Origin: Pseudomonas sp. 31-12
GTDB taxonomy: Bacteria; Pseudomonadota; Gammaproteobacteria; Pseudomonadales; Pseudomonadaceae
Reading direction: 5' to 3'
DNA length: 64,000 bases
Assembly (NCBI RefSeq): GCF_003151075.1
Contig: NZ_CP029482.1
Coordinates: 6,416,001-6,480,000 of the forward strand
Under the pieces are notes generated by a model that ran no database searches, was not told the DNA's origin, and worked only from the letters and a program-made list of their open reading frames with translations. A program made the translations under genes and the position numbers. Below, piece by piece: positions 49,501 through 58,513 of this stretch. Within the stretch, counting starts at the first letter, position 1; each line of letters opens with the position of its first letter.

Positions 49501-52464
49501 GTCGCTGACCGCCAGGCTGCTCTCTTCCACCGCACCGTACAGGTCGAGCAACGCTTCGCAGAGTTCGTCCACCGGGTGCAGATCGGCGAGGTGCGCGCCT
49601 TCACCCAAAGTGGTCAACTCATCCAGTAACGCGCTGAGTTCCTGACGCTCGCCGGGGTGCTGCTGCCAGCGCTGCAACAGGCTTTCGGCGTCGAGCAGGA
49701 TGTCCATGCCCTGGGCCAGGAAGTTGTTGATCAGCTGCGGATCACGCTTGATCCGCAGCGCGGTGTTCGGCGCTTTCAACAATGCGTCCAGACGCTCGGC
49801 GAGCAGCGTTTTGGTGCGCTCGATAAGTGAATCAGCATCCGGTATCTCGGCCAGCGGATCATCCTTGAGTTGCCGCAGCCCGAGACGGAACAGACCTTCG
49901 GCTTCCAGCAGCAGTTCGACTTCGTCGAGGTCGAGGGCGATCAGGTGCGCCTTGTATTCGCGGGCGAGTTGATCCAGCGGCGTCGCCAGCTCGGCGATCG
50001 GCAATACGCCGGCCATCGAGGCGCTGCCCTTCAAGGTGTGCAATGCGCGCTGCAACTCGTCACTGGCCTGCAGCGGCACATGCTCGGCGGCTTGGTCGAG
50101 GAAGCGGTTGAGGCTGGCGAGATGGGTCTCGGCTTCTTTGCGGAAGATCTCCAGCAACAGCGGATCGAGGGCCGCGACGTCTTGGGTGTCTTCATCGCTG
50201 GCAGGTAAATCGCCCTTGGCGAGGGCATGGGCGCGCGCGGCCAGTTGATCGACCTGGTTGCATTGGCGCTGGGCATTGGCGGCAAATTCAGCCACCAGAT
50301 CCGGTAGCAGATCCAGTGCATCGCGGAGCAATTGTTGCACCGCCGCCCCCGGCGCAACGCTGTGCTCCAGCACGCGGTTGAGCAGGTTTTCCACGGCCCA
50401 CGCCAGCTCGCCCAGCACCAGCGCGCGGACCATTCGGCCACTGCCTTTCAAGGTGTGGAACGCCCGGCGCAATTCAATCAACGCGGCTTTATCGTCCGGA
50501 TTGGCCGTCCAGCGCGGCATGTATTCCCGGAGGATTTCCAGGACTTCGTCGGTTTCTTCGAGGAAGACTTCCCGCAGCTCATCGTCCACCGGTTCTTCGC
50601 CGGCGGGCGGTGGCAACAGGCTGCCCGGTGTAGTCAGGGCCGGCGGATTGACCGAAGACACCGGGCTGGCCAAGACGTCGGCCAGCGACTGGACGGTATC
50701 CGGATCCTCAAGCGCCTGCAGGTCCTGCATCACTTGGGCTTCACTCGGGCTGAGCACATCCTCGAGCATCGGCACTTGCTGTTCGCTGGGGAAAAACCCG
50801 AGGGATGCCAGGCTTTTTTCCGCCACGTCGAGCAGTTGTTCGCCCGGTGCCTCGGGGTCGTCGCTCAGACGCTCCAGGTAATACTCGATGCTGGTGATGA
50901 CGTCGGCCAGGTTGTCCAGTTCCTGCCAGCCGGGCTGGCCCGGATCGAGCAGCAGATGTTCGCGAATGAAGTGGTTGCAGGCTTCGATCAGGCTCGCCGC
51001 ACGGCTCAACGGGATCATCGACAGCGCGCCGCGCACCTGGGTCAGCAACGCCGGTAATGCCTGCAAATGCTGGCGATCCCAGTCAGCGTCGATGTAGTCG
51101 ACGATCATGTCCTTGGCCTGTTGCAGGCAGATGCGCGCTTCCTTGATCACGATCTGGTGGATCTGCGTCAGATCGGTGGTCGGCAGGTGGCTTTCTTCCT
51201 GGCTCTCCGGCTCCACGGTGCCGACCATGCCGGCCAGTGTCGCTTCGACGTAGAGCAAGGCCCCGGCGACGTCCATCAGGATCGCGTCGTTGGGTTCGCG
51301 TTGGCCCTGGGCAAGGCTCAGCACCACCGCCAGTTGATCGATGATGACTTTGCGCGGCTGGCCGAAACCCAGCACCGCCAGGGTGTCGGCGATTTGCCGC
51401 AACGGCGCCAACAGGGTCTCCAGGTCAGAGGTGTGCTGGCGGTCGCTGCGCACAAACAGGTCGAGGCGTTCCTTGACCCGCACCAGCTCTTCACAGAGCG
51501 CGGCCAGCACCGAGCGCATGGCGTCACGGTCGGGACCGGCCAGGCGGGCGCGTTCTTCGTCCACCATTGCGCTGTCAGGCAGCGCGTCGTCCAGTGAGTA
51601 ACGATCTTTCATGGTCAGCATCTGCCCGGTGGGATGTTCGGCCTTGGCAATGTAGAACAGCAAACTCTTGAGCAACTCTGGCGGTGCCGGCTGATTGATG
51701 CCGCGTATGCCTTGTTCGAGCAGGCGCTTGAGTTCTTTGTCGGCGTCCTTGAACAGGCTGCGCAGCGCCGGGCTATTGGCGATCGAGCCCCCGCGCATGC
51801 CTTCGACCAGCGCCGAGGCGACTTGCCACAACGGGCTCAGGGGTGCGTTGCCGCACAACCCTTCAAGGCGTGAAAAAACCTTGGTCAGATAACCGAGGTT
51901 ATTGTCGTCATCCTGCTCGCGCAGCAATCCGACCAACGCCATTTGCAGCATCTGCCGCAACTTGCGCAGCACATTGGGTAAATCCGCCGGTTCAAGCAGT
52001 GCCAGCGACGCTTCGTCCAGCGCCGGCAGGTCGGGCAGTTGCGGACTGAACAGGCTGGTTTCCGACAGCAGGGTTTCGCCCCGGGCACTGCGCAAGTCGT
52101 TGATCAGCGGCAGCACCACCAAGGGTAGGTCACGGCGTGCACCTTGCACCCGGTCGAGGTAAATCGGCAGTTGCCCGAGGGCTTGCAGCAACAGGTGAAG
52201 CGCCTCGTCGCGATGGCTGACGCGGTTCTGTTGCAAGGCGGTGGTCAGGTGTTCCATTTCTTCGGCGAGCAGGGCCGCGCCGTAGAATTCGACCATCTGC
52301 AAACTGCCGTGGACCTGATGGATGCACGCCAGGCAATCGCTCAGGGCGTGCGTCGCCTGGGGGTCATCAAGCAGGGTTTCGATCGCTTGATGAGCCACTT
52401 TCAGCGTTTCGGCAATCTCGCCTTTGACCCACTCGAGGGCCACATAGTCGTGCCGATCACCCAT
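46564..52464 (-). CDS. chpA: ChpA, multi-HPt hybrid chemotaxis kinase for type IV pili
   Basis: A 1966-residue CheA-type histidine kinase. Phosphotransfer modules are spread over the first two-thirds: IHQVHG (His49), FHTLKGSG (His670), LHTLKGSA (His809), LHTLKGGA (His1113) and LHTLKGGA (His1255). One module near 952 has Thr instead of His (LTTLGEGAHL), and another near 480 looks degenerate. The CheA core follows, with NAEGEMDRNVLERMAAPLEHMLRNAVDHG, then a CheW domain and a C-terminal receiver with Asp1895 in LLDIEMP. GGAG sits before the ATG at 52464. It controls pilus extension and retraction through PilG and PilH. Confidence 0.97.
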   Translation of the reverse strand: MGDRHDYVALEWVKGEIAETLKVAHQAIETLLDDPQATHALSDCLACIHQVHGSLQMVEFYGAALLAEEMEHLTTALQQNRVSHRDEALHLLLQALGQLPIYLDRVQGARRDLPLVVLPLINDLRSARGETLLSETSLFSPQLPDLPALDEASLALLEPADLPNVLRKLRQMLQMALVGLLREQDDDNNLGYLTKVFSRLEGLCGNAPLSPLWQVASALVEGMRGGSIANSPALRSLFKDADKELKRLLEQGIRGINQPAPPELLKSLLFYIAKAEHPTGQMLTMKDRYSLDDALPDSAMVDEERARLAGPDRDAMRSVLAALCEELVRVKERLDLFVRSDRQHTSDLETLLAPLRQIADTLAVLGFGQPRKVIIDQLAVVLSLAQGQREPNDAILMDVAGALLYVEATLAGMVGTVEPESQEESHLPTTDLTQIHQIVIKEARICLQQAKDMIVDYIDADWDRQHLQALPALLTQVRGALSMIPLSRAASLIEACNHFIREHLLLDPGQPGWQELDNLADVITSIEYYLERLSDDPEAPGEQLLDVAEKSLASLGFFPSEQQVPMLEDVLSPSEAQVMQDLQALEDPDTVQSLADVLASPVSSVNPPALTTPGSLLPPPAGEEPVDDELREVFLEETDEVLEILREYMPRWTANPDDKAALIELRRAFHTLKGSGRMVRALVLGELAWAVENLLNRVLEHSVAPGAAVQQLLRDALDLLPDLVAEFAANAQRQCNQVDQLAARAHALAKGDLPASDEDTQDVAALDPLLLEIFRKEAETHLASLNRFLDQAAEHVPLQASDELQRALHTLKGSASMAGVLPIAELATPLDQLAREYKAHLIALDLDEVELLLEAEGLFRLGLRQLKDDPLAEIPDADSLIERTKTLLAERLDALLKAPNTALRIKRDPQLINNFLAQGMDILLDAESLLQRWQQHPGERQELSALLDELTTLGEGAHLADLHPVDELCEALLDLYGAVEESSLAVSDRFFHEAQSAHEALINMLDELAAGQEVSPQPERIRALRGLLDESLDPSSMGLIRSDGSRTLSIRELGSATAELEQTATQVELDDEIVSIFLEEAVDILESAGQALQRWLSDPDNAAPLSSLQRDLHTLKGGARMAEVEPVGDLAHELESLYEGLVDRRYSHSETLAQLLQQSHDRLAVLLEQLQNQHTLGAPNELIEAIREFRHGNTNTAEAAEPAPANDSPGHDPELLEIFLEEGFDIIENSGAALVRWQAEPSNRQEVETLLRDLHTLKGGARMVEIAPIGDLAHELEFLYEGLSAGVLQPTPALFALLQSSHDRLAQMLDASRAGQPLPSPDRLIDAIKNFSHPSVPDTPVVVPATPKPDAPTPQPEAGADMVKVSAELLDDLVNLAGETSIFRGRIEQQVNDAQVALSEMETTIERMRDQLRRLDTETQGRILSRQQVDAERLGYEEFDPLEMDRHSQLQQLSRALFESASDLLDLKETLDRRNQDAENLLQQQGRINTELQEGLMRTRMVPFERMLPRLKRIVRQVSGELGKDVEFIVGNAEGEMDRNVLERMAAPLEHMLRNAVDHGLESAEVRIAAGKPAQGRITLDLSREGGDIIFDIRDDGAGVPLEAVRRKAIKRGLLAADADISDRDVLQFILQPGFSTAEKITQISGRGVGMDVVHEEVRQLGGTMVIDSTPGQGVHFRIRLPFTVSVNRALMVQCLEDQYAIPLNTIDGIVRVLPNELEGHYRLDPPTYEYAGQRYELCYLGELLKTSTRPKLLGQSLPLPVLLVQCNERHIAVQVDSMAGTREIVVKSLGPQFAAVQGLSGATILGDGRVVLILDLLAPIRAMQARVPQQPATQDVEVEPHKPLLVLVVDDSVTVRKVTSRLLERHGMSVLTAKDGVDAMLLLEDHLPDVMLLDIEMPRMDGFEVATQVRSDERLQHLPIIMITSRTGQKHRDRAMAIGVNDYLGKPYQESVLLDSIALWSKTHA

Positions 52465-52516
52465 AACCACTCCAAATCACTGCTCTACTCAAAAAAACCG
52501 AACGCCTGCGGGCGCT

Positions 52517-54574
52517 TCACACTTTATCCGCTGCCTGCGCCTTGGCCGCCGGCAAGGTGAACCCGGACACCGAGCGCCGCAGCTGGCTGGCCATTTTCGC
52601 CAGGTTGCCGATGCTCTCGGCGGTGGCGGTCGAGCCCGATGACGTCTGCGTGGTGATCTGCTGGATCACGTTCATCGTCAGGGAAATCTGACCGGCCGAA
52701 GACGTCTGTTGCTGCGCGGCATTGGAAATACTCTGGATCAGCGCCGCCAGGGTCTTCGATACGCCTTCGATTTCTTCCAGGGCCACCCCGGCATCCTGCG
52801 CCAGACGCGCGCCGCGCACCACTTCGGTGGTGGTTTGTTCCATGGAAATCACGGCTTCGTTGGTGTCGGTCTGGATCGCCCGCACCAGGGTTTCGATCTG
52901 CCGGGTGGCGGCGGACGAACGCTCGGCCAGGCGTTGCACTTCGTCAGCCACCACCGCAAAACCGCGCCCGGCGTCACCGGCCATCGAAGCCTGAATCGCC
53001 GCGTTGAGCGCGAGGATGTTGGTCTGATCGGCAATGTCATCGATCAGGCTGACAATGTCGCCAATTTCCTGAGAAGACTCGCCCAGGCGCTTGATGCGCT
53101 TGGCGGTGTCCTGAATCTGCTCGCGAATGTTGTCCATGCCGTGGATGGTGTTGTGCACCACCTCGTTGCCCTTGTTGGCGATTTCCACCGAACGTTCCGC
53201 TACCGCCGAGGATTCGGCAGCGTTGGCCGAGACCTGGTCGATAGACTGCGCCATGTCGTTGATCGCGGTGGAGGCTTCGCTGATCTGTTGCGCCTGATGT
53301 TCCGAAGCCTGGGCCAGGTGCATGGCGGTGGCCTGGGTTTCCTGCACGGCGGCGGCAACCTGGCCGGCGGTGAGGTTGATGGTCGCCACCAGGTCGCGCA
53401 GTTGATCGACGGAATAGTTGATCGAGTCGGCGATGGTCCCGGTGAAGTCTTCAGTCACCGAGGCGGTCACGGTGAGGTCGCCGTCAGCGAGGTCTTCGAT
53501 CTCGTCAAGCAGGCGCATGATCGCGTTCTGGTTGCGCTCATTCTTCTCGGCGGTTTCACGCAGCTGACGATTGGTTTCGCGCACCATCACCAGGCCTATG
53601 AGGATGATCGACATCAGCGCCAGCAGGCCCAGCACGTAGCCACCGATGGTGTCGGTGTCGCGTCCGCCAGCGAGGTTTTCAAAACCGGTGGCCAGGAGCG
53701 AGGCTTCGTCGAGCAGGGTCTGTGACAGGCTGAAAATGTTGGTCGCCGATTCGCGAACCTTGAACAGCTCCGGCGAGGTTTCGAGGATTTCATCCACCGA
53801 GCCGGAGACGAATTCGAACAGCTCGGAAATTTCGGTCAAGCGTGCGCGCGCGTCGCGGTCTTCGACCTGGCTGACTCGCAGCGAAGTATTGCCCTGGAGC
53901 ATGCCGTTGAGCACCTGACCGAACCGCGCGGCGTCACGACCGAACGCGTCGGCGGCCTGTTGCGAGTTTTCATCGCCGGACAGCACGGTGTTCACCGCGC
54001 CCAGGATGCGTTCGGCCAGCAGCGACTGACGCTGGGCCATGGCCACCTGAGCGGCCGGTGCGCCGCGCTGCAAGAGGATCTCGACAACTTTTTCGTATTC
54101 GACCTGCAACTGCGGCACGGTTTCGGCCAGGGTGGCGGCGACCTGATGCAGCGACAGCACGGTCTGCTCGCTGGAGAGGATCGCATCGGTGTTTTTCAGC
54201 AGGCGTTCCCAATCCAGCTGCACGGCGCGCATTTCCGGGCGCACGGCAGACGGTGCCGGCGGCAGGCCGGTGGCCGGGTCGCCCTTCTTCAGGTAACCCC
54301 AGCGCTGGGCGAAGTCGTTGCGCGCATCGCTCAGCAGCTTGAACGCCGCCGCTTTGCCGGCCGCGGCTTCGGTGGCGTTCTTGGCGATGCGTTGGGACAG
54401 CACGCGCAGCTCGCCGGCGTGGCCGATGTACTGTTTGTCGTACGTGGCTTGTGTGTTGAGGTACGCGAAGTTGGCGAACAGCAGCATGATGAAGATGATC
54501 AGCGCGATGAACAGCACGATGATCTGCGAGCGGCTGCGCGATCCTTCTGGCTTGCCTGTTTTTGTTTTTATCAT
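52517..54574 (-). CDS. pilJ: PilJ, methyl-accepting chemoreceptor of the Chp system
   Basis: A 685-residue membrane receptor. The first transmembrane helix ([22 protein letters not shown]) is near 16-37, two PilJ-type periplasmic ligand domains follow, the second helix ([19 protein letters not shown]) is near 320, then HAMP and the cytoplasmic signalling tip [31 protein letters not shown] near 530. It senses surface contact or other cues and controls ChpA. The start at 54574 (MIKTKTGK) follows GAGGACCG; an earlier in-frame codon lies at 54598. Confidence 0.96.
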   Translation of the reverse strand: MIKTKTGKPEGSRSRSQIIVLFIALIIFIMLLFANFAYLNTQATYDKQYIGHAGELRVLSQRIAKNATEAAAGKAAAFKLLSDARNDFAQRWGYLKKGDPATGLPPAPSAVRPEMRAVQLDWERLLKNTDAILSSEQTVLSLHQVAATLAETVPQLQVEYEKVVEILLQRGAPAAQVAMAQRQSLLAERILGAVNTVLSGDENSQQAADAFGRDAARFGQVLNGMLQGNTSLRVSQVEDRDARARLTEISELFEFVSGSVDEILETSPELFKVRESATNIFSLSQTLLDEASLLATGFENLAGGRDTDTIGGYVLGLLALMSIILIGLVMVRETNRQLRETAEKNERNQNAIMRLLDEIEDLADGDLTVTASVTEDFTGTIADSINYSVDQLRDLVATINLTAGQVAAAVQETQATAMHLAQASEHQAQQISEASTAINDMAQSIDQVSANAAESSAVAERSVEIANKGNEVVHNTIHGMDNIREQIQDTAKRIKRLGESSQEIGDIVSLIDDIADQTNILALNAAIQASMAGDAGRGFAVVADEVQRLAERSSAATRQIETLVRAIQTDTNEAVISMEQTTTEVVRGARLAQDAGVALEEIEGVSKTLAALIQSISNAAQQQTSSAGQISLTMNVIQQITTQTSSGSTATAESIGNLAKMASQLRRSVSGFTLPAAKAQAADKV

Positions 54575-54620
54575 CGGTCCTCGCCTGTTAACCCACACCT
54601 GTAAACCTAGCCAAGACCCC

Positions 54621-54709
54621 TGTGGGAGCGAGCCTGCTCGCGATTCAGGCGCCGCATTGCATCAGGATCACCGCGTTATCGTTCAATCGCGAGCAGGCTC
54701 GCTCCCACA
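54621..54709. repeat. REP-type palindrome pair inside the pil-chp operon
   Basis: Facing TGTGGGAGCGAGCCTGCTCG units are separated by about 45 bases, between pilJ and pilI. Confidence 0.85.
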
Positions 54710-54728
54710 TTGGATCTGGTCATTTCGT

Positions 54729-55268
54729 TTACAGCGCTACATGCATGAAACTTTGCGACTGCGCCAACGTAAACGGGCTGAATATTTGCCACGTTTGCTC
54801 ACGCTGAAACCGGCCTTGGACGAACGCTGCGATCGGCCCGTGCAGATCGGCCATCGCCACCGGCTCCAGGCTGTCCTGGGCAAAGTGCTGCAAACCGAAG
54901 ACTTCATCGACCATCAACCCGGCAAACACTTCGCCGTGCTCCACCACCAACACCCGACGCTGTTTGCGCAGGGTCGACTGCTCATGGCCGAAGAAACTGC
55001 ACAAATCCATGATCGGCAGCAATCGCCCCCGCAGGTTGGCCACGCCCTTGACCCAGGGTTTGACGCCCGGCAATTGGGTGAAACGCGGTTCGTGCAGGAC
55101 CTCGCTGACTTCGCCCATGGGCGCGACGTACCAGTGCTCGCCCAGGCGAAAACCGATGCCGCTCCAGCGATCCTGCCGGGTCGGCTGGGACGGCAGATCC
55201 GCCGCCAGCAGGCGACAGCGCTGGTCGATCTGCAGCAGCAGTTCGAAAGCCGTCAGCGACTCGGTCAT
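54729..55268 (-). CDS. pilI: PilI, CheW-like adaptor
   Basis: A 179-residue CheW-domain protein coupling PilJ to ChpA. It shows WSGIGFRLGEHWYVAPMGEVSEVLHEP, GVKPWVKGVANLRGRLLPIMDL and VEHGEVFAGLMVDEVFGLQHF. It lies 10 bases after pilH and is separated from pilJ by a REP palindrome, an uncommon insertion in this otherwise tight operon. Confidence 0.93.
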   Translation of the reverse strand: MTESLTAFELLLQIDQRCRLLAADLPSQPTRQDRWSGIGFRLGEHWYVAPMGEVSEVLHEPRFTQLPGVKPWVKGVANLRGRLLPIMDLCSFFGHEQSTLRKQRRVLVVEHGEVFAGLMVDEVFGLQHFAQDSLEPVAMADLHGPIAAFVQGRFQREQTWQIFSPFTLAQSQSFMHVAL

Positions 55269-55278
55269 GGCCGCACGA

Positions 55279-55644
55279 TCAACCGGCCAGCACGTTGTTC
55301 AGGGTTTTGATCAGGGTGTCTTCGTCGACCGGTTTTGTCAGGTAATCCTTCGCGCCCTGACGCGTGCCCCAGACCTTGTCGGTTTCCTGATCCTTGGTGG
55401 TGATGATGATCACCGGGATGTGCCCGGTGTCCGGATCTTTGGTCAACTGGCGGGTCGCCTGGAAACCGTTGAGGCCGGGCATGACGATGTCCATCAATAC
55501 CGCGTCAGGTTTTTCCTGACGGGCCAGGGCCACGCCGTCGGCGCCGTTTTCGGCCTTCAACACTTCATGACCGTGCTTTTCCAGCATGCCGGTCAGTTTG
55601 TACATTTCAGTCGGCGAGTCATCGACGATCAGAATACGTGCCAT
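55279..55644 (-). CDS. pilH: PilH, response regulator of twitching motility
   Basis: A 121-residue stand-alone receiver domain. Conserved residues are Asp8-Asp9 (IVDDS), the phosphoacceptor Asp52 (VLMDIVMPG) and the Lys of YLTKPVD near 103. It acts on pilus retraction and cAMP levels after phosphorylation by ChpA. The start at 55644 is preceded by GGGGAAGACC; a start four codons earlier is possible. It lies about 55 bases after pilG. Confidence 0.95.
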   Translation of the reverse strand: MARILIVDDSPTEMYKLTGMLEKHGHEVLKAENGADGVALARQEKPDAVLMDIVMPGLNGFQATRQLTKDPDTGHIPVIIITTKDQETDKVWGTRQGAKDYLTKPVDEDTLIKTLNNVLAG

Positions 55645-55701
55645 GGTCTTCCCCATTCTTGTCGACGCCGGGCCCGCTGGCCGAGCGTCACTGTGCGTGT
55701 C

Positions 55702-56106
55702 CTACTGCGGCAAAACGGCGGCGAAACCCGGTACATGGGCCTGGATCGCGTTCAGCAGTTCTTCCTTGCTGAAAGGCTTGGTCAAAAACTGGTCGGAGCC
55801 GACAATGCGCCCCTTGGCCTTGTCGAACAGCCCGTCCTTGGACGACAGCATAATCACTGGCGTGGACTTGAACGCACTGTGGTTCTTGATCAGCGCGCAG
55901 GTCTGATAGCCATCCAGGCGCGGCATCATGATGTCGACAAAAATGATGCCGGGGTGATTGTCGGCAATCTTCGCCAGGGCATCGAAACCATCGATGGCCG
56001 TGATGACTTCACACCCCACGTTCTTCAACAGCGTTTCGGCGGTGCGGCGAATCGTCTTCGAATCATCGATCACCATGACCTTCAAGGCGCTGGAATGCTG
56101 TTCCAT
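55702..56106 (-). CDS. pilG: PilG, response regulator of twitching motility
   Basis: A 134-residue CheY-like receiver at the head of the operon, with Asp14-Asp15 (VIDDS), phosphoacceptor Asp58 (IFVDIMMPRLDG) and Lys in FLTKPFS. The start MEQHSSALKVMVIDD at 56106 matches the usual PilG N terminus; the frame extends to 56145 without a domain. It promotes pilus extension and cAMP synthesis when phosphorylated by ChpA. The divergent gshB gene lies about 235 bases away, and the promoters should be in that gap. Confidence 0.95.
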   Translation of the reverse strand: MEQHSSALKVMVIDDSKTIRRTAETLLKNVGCEVITAIDGFDALAKIADNHPGIIFVDIMMPRLDGYQTCALIKNHSAFKSTPVIMLSSKDGLFDKAKGRIVGSDQFLTKPFSKEELLNAIQAHVPGFAAVLPQ

Positions 56107-56340
56107 AAATGCTCTGCCGTCGCCTTTGCGAATCAAATTGTCCATTTCCGATAACCGGAGGCTCGAAACCCTTGATGTTTAAGGGCCAGAACGATATGGC
56201 AGCCTTTTTAGCACAGTCTCCATAACCAATCTATCGGCCGACCTTCGCGGTGGTTTTTCCTTGACCGGGAACACAGCGGGAGCCAATCTGACGGCACTTT
56301 TTCGTGTCCATCCGGACCACCCAAATTCGAGGAAAAACCC

Positions 56341-57294
56341 ATGAGCGTTCGCGTCGGGATTGTCATGGATCCTATTGCCAGCATTTCCTATAAAAAGGAT
56401 AGCTCGCTGGCCATGCTGCTGGCCGCACAGAAGCGCGGCTGGGAACTGTTCTATATGGAACAGAGCGATTTGTACCAGGCCGAAGGCGAAGCCCGGGCGC
56501 GGATGCGTCCGCTGAAAGTGTTTGCCAACCCGGAAAAATGGTTTGAACTGGAAGCCGAGACCGACGCGCTGCTGAGCGATCTGGACGTGATCCTGATGCG
56601 CAAGGATCCGCCGTTCGACATGGAGTTCGTCTACTCCACGTATCTGCTGGAACAAGCCGAGCGCGCTGGCGTGCTGGTGGTCAACAAACCGCAGAGTCTG
56701 CGCGACTGCAACGAAAAGCTGTTCGCCACCCTCTTCCCGCAGTGCACGCCGCCGACCATCGTCAGCCGTCGCCCGGACGTGCTGCGTGAATTCGCCGATC
56801 ACCACGGCGACGTGATCCTCAAGCCGCTGGACGGCATGGGCGGTTCGTCGATCTTCCGTCACACCGCCGGCCACCCGAACCTGTCGGTGATTCTCGAAAC
56901 CCTGACCTTGCACGGCAAGCAGCAGATCATGATCCAGGGTTACCTGCCGGCGATCGTCGATGGCGACAAACGCATCCTGATGATCGACGGCGAGCCGGTG
57001 GATTACTGCCTGGCGCGGATCCCGGCTGCCGGTGAAACCCGTGGCAACCTTGCGGCCGGTGGTCGTGGCGAAGCCCGTCCGCTAACCGACAAGGATCGCT
57101 GGATCGCCGCCCAGGTCGGCCCGACCCTGCGTGAGAAAGGCTTGCTGTTCGTAGGCCTGGACGTGATCGGCGAGCATCTGACGGAAATCAACGTCACCAG
57201 CCCGACCTGCATTCGCGAGATTGATAATGCGTTCGGCACCGACATCGGCGGGATGCTGATGGATGCCATCGATCAGAAGCTAAAGGCTCGTTGA
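56341..57294 (+). CDS. gshB: Glutathione synthetase
   Basis: ATP-grasp enzyme that joins gamma-glutamylcysteine and glycine, 317 residues. It begins MSVRVGIVMDPIASISYKKDSS and contains VLMRKDPPFDMEFVY, VNKPQSLRDCNEKLFA, ILKPLDGMGGSSIFR and FVGLDVIGEHLTEINVTSPT, all GshB signatures. GAGGAAAAACCC precedes the start. The pilG-gshB-tonB neighbourhood is the same as in other Pseudomonas genomes. Confidence 0.97.
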   Translation: MSVRVGIVMDPIASISYKKDSSLAMLLAAQKRGWELFYMEQSDLYQAEGEARARMRPLKVFANPEKWFELEAETDALLSDLDVILMRKDPPFDMEFVYSTYLLEQAERAGVLVVNKPQSLRDCNEKLFATLFPQCTPPTIVSRRPDVLREFADHHGDVILKPLDGMGGSSIFRHTAGHPNLSVILETLTLHGKQQIMIQGYLPAIVDGDKRILMIDGEPVDYCLARIPAAGETRGNLAAGGRGEARPLTDKDRWIAAQVGPTLREKGLLFVGLDVIGEHLTEINVTSPTCIREIDNAFGTDIGGMLMDAIDQKLKAR

Positions 57295-57314
57295 TATAGA
57301 ACAGCCAAGAAACG

Positions 57315-57368
57315 ACCAACATTGCGTTATCATCCGCGGCCTGTGAAAAACGCGATGTTGGTTTTTTT
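57315..57368 (+). terminator. gshB terminator abutting the tonB start
   Basis: A 14-base-pair stem (57315-57328 with 57349-57362, one G-T pair) is followed by seven Ts. The tonB ATG at 57372 comes only a few bases after the T-run. Confidence 0.8.
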
Positions 57369-57371
57369 GTC

Positions 57372-58271
57372 ATGACGCTCCCGTCCGATCTACCCGCTGA
57401 ACTCGCCCATCGTGGCGTGCGCCCGGCCGATCGCCTCGGATTTACCCTGTTTCTCGCGGCGTTGATTCACCTGGCCTTGCTGTTGGGCGTCGGGTTCACG
57501 ATGGTCGAACCCAAGCAAATCAGCAAAACCCTGGAAATCACCCTCGCCACCTTCAAGAGCGAAAAGAAGCCGACGAAGGCTGACTTTCTCGCCCAGGAAA
57601 ATCAGGAAGGCAGCGGCACCCTGGATAAAAAGGCGATTCCCAAGACCACCGAGGTCGCGCCCTTCCAGGACAACAAGGTGCAGAAAGTCACGCCACCGCC
57701 GGCCGCCAAGCCGCCAGTGCCGGAAGCCGCGCCCAAGGCTGCCGTGACCACCGTTGCGCCGAAGCCGAAAAAAGCCCCGGCCAAGAACGAAGAGGTCAAG
57801 CCACTCACCAAACCTGCCGTGGCGGCACCGACGTTCGACACTGAACAGCTGTCCAGCGACATCGCCAGCCTGGAAGCGGAACTGGCCAACGAACAACAGC
57901 TTTACGCCAAGCGCCCGCGCATCCACCGCCTGAGCGCTGCTTCCACCATGCGTGACAAAGGCGCCTGGTATAAGGACGAGTGGCGCAAGAAGGTCGAGCG
58001 CATCGGCAACCTGAATTACCCCGACGAAGCGCGACGCAAGCAGATCTACGGCAATTTGCGCCTGATGGTCTCGATCAACCGCGATGGCTCGCTGTATGAA
58101 GTATTGGTGCTGGAATCCTCCGGGCAACCGCTGCTGGACCAGGCGGCGCAGCGCATTGTGCGACTGGCGGCACCGTTTTCACCGTTTACCGGGGATTTGT
58201 CGGACATTGACCGGCTGGAAATCATCCGCACGTGGAAATTCGCCCGCGGGGACCGGTTGTCCAGTAATTGA
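57372..58271 (+). CDS. tonB: Energy transducer TonB
   Basis: A 299-residue inner-membrane protein that transmits proton-motive force to outer-membrane receptors. It has a short N terminus, one hydrophobic helix (LGFTLFLAALIHLALLLGVGF, about 22-42), a Pro/Lys/Ala-rich periplasmic linker (APKPKKAPAKNEEVKPLTKPA) and a C-terminal TonB domain (LNYPDEARRKQIYGNLRLMV...QAAQRIVRLAAPFSPF). In Pseudomonas this gene beside gshB and pilG is a secondary TonB that has been linked to twitching. No ribosome site is seen, because the terminator T-run occupies that place. Confidence 0.93.
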   Translation: MTLPSDLPAELAHRGVRPADRLGFTLFLAALIHLALLLGVGFTMVEPKQISKTLEITLATFKSEKKPTKADFLAQENQEGSGTLDKKAIPKTTEVAPFQDNKVQKVTPPPAAKPPVPEAAPKAAVTTVAPKPKKAPAKNEEVKPLTKPAVAAPTFDTEQLSSDIASLEAELANEQQLYAKRPRIHRLSAASTMRDKGAWYKDEWRKKVERIGNLNYPDEARRKQIYGNLRLMVSINRDGSLYEVLVLESSGQPLLDQAAQRIVRLAAPFSPFTGDLSDIDRLEIIRTWKFARGDRLSSN

Positions 58272-58298
58272 TCGGAGATTTTCTGCCAAGTGTTACCT

Positions 58299-58433
58299 CT
58301 GTGGCGAGGGAGCTTGCTCCCGCTGGGCAGCGAAGCAGCCCCAAAACCTGCAGGCCTTGTGTTTCCTGACACACCGCAACGATCAGATGACGACTGCTGC
58401 GCAGCCGAACGGGAGCAAGCTCCCTCGCCACAG
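58299..58433. repeat. Palindromic intergenic repeat, GAGGGAGCTTGCTCCC family
   Basis: Outer arms CTGTGGCGAGGGAGCTTGCT and their complement, inner TGGGCAGCGAAGCAGCC/GACTGCTGCGCAGCC stem, about 30 unpaired bases in the middle. It lies between tonB and algH. Confidence 0.85.
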
Positions 58434-58513
58434 GGTCCTGCGGTGGCTTCAATCACCATTTCCAACGCATCCCCAGCTTGTCAGTTCGCCCCTCCAACGC
58501 CACACTAGCGCTC

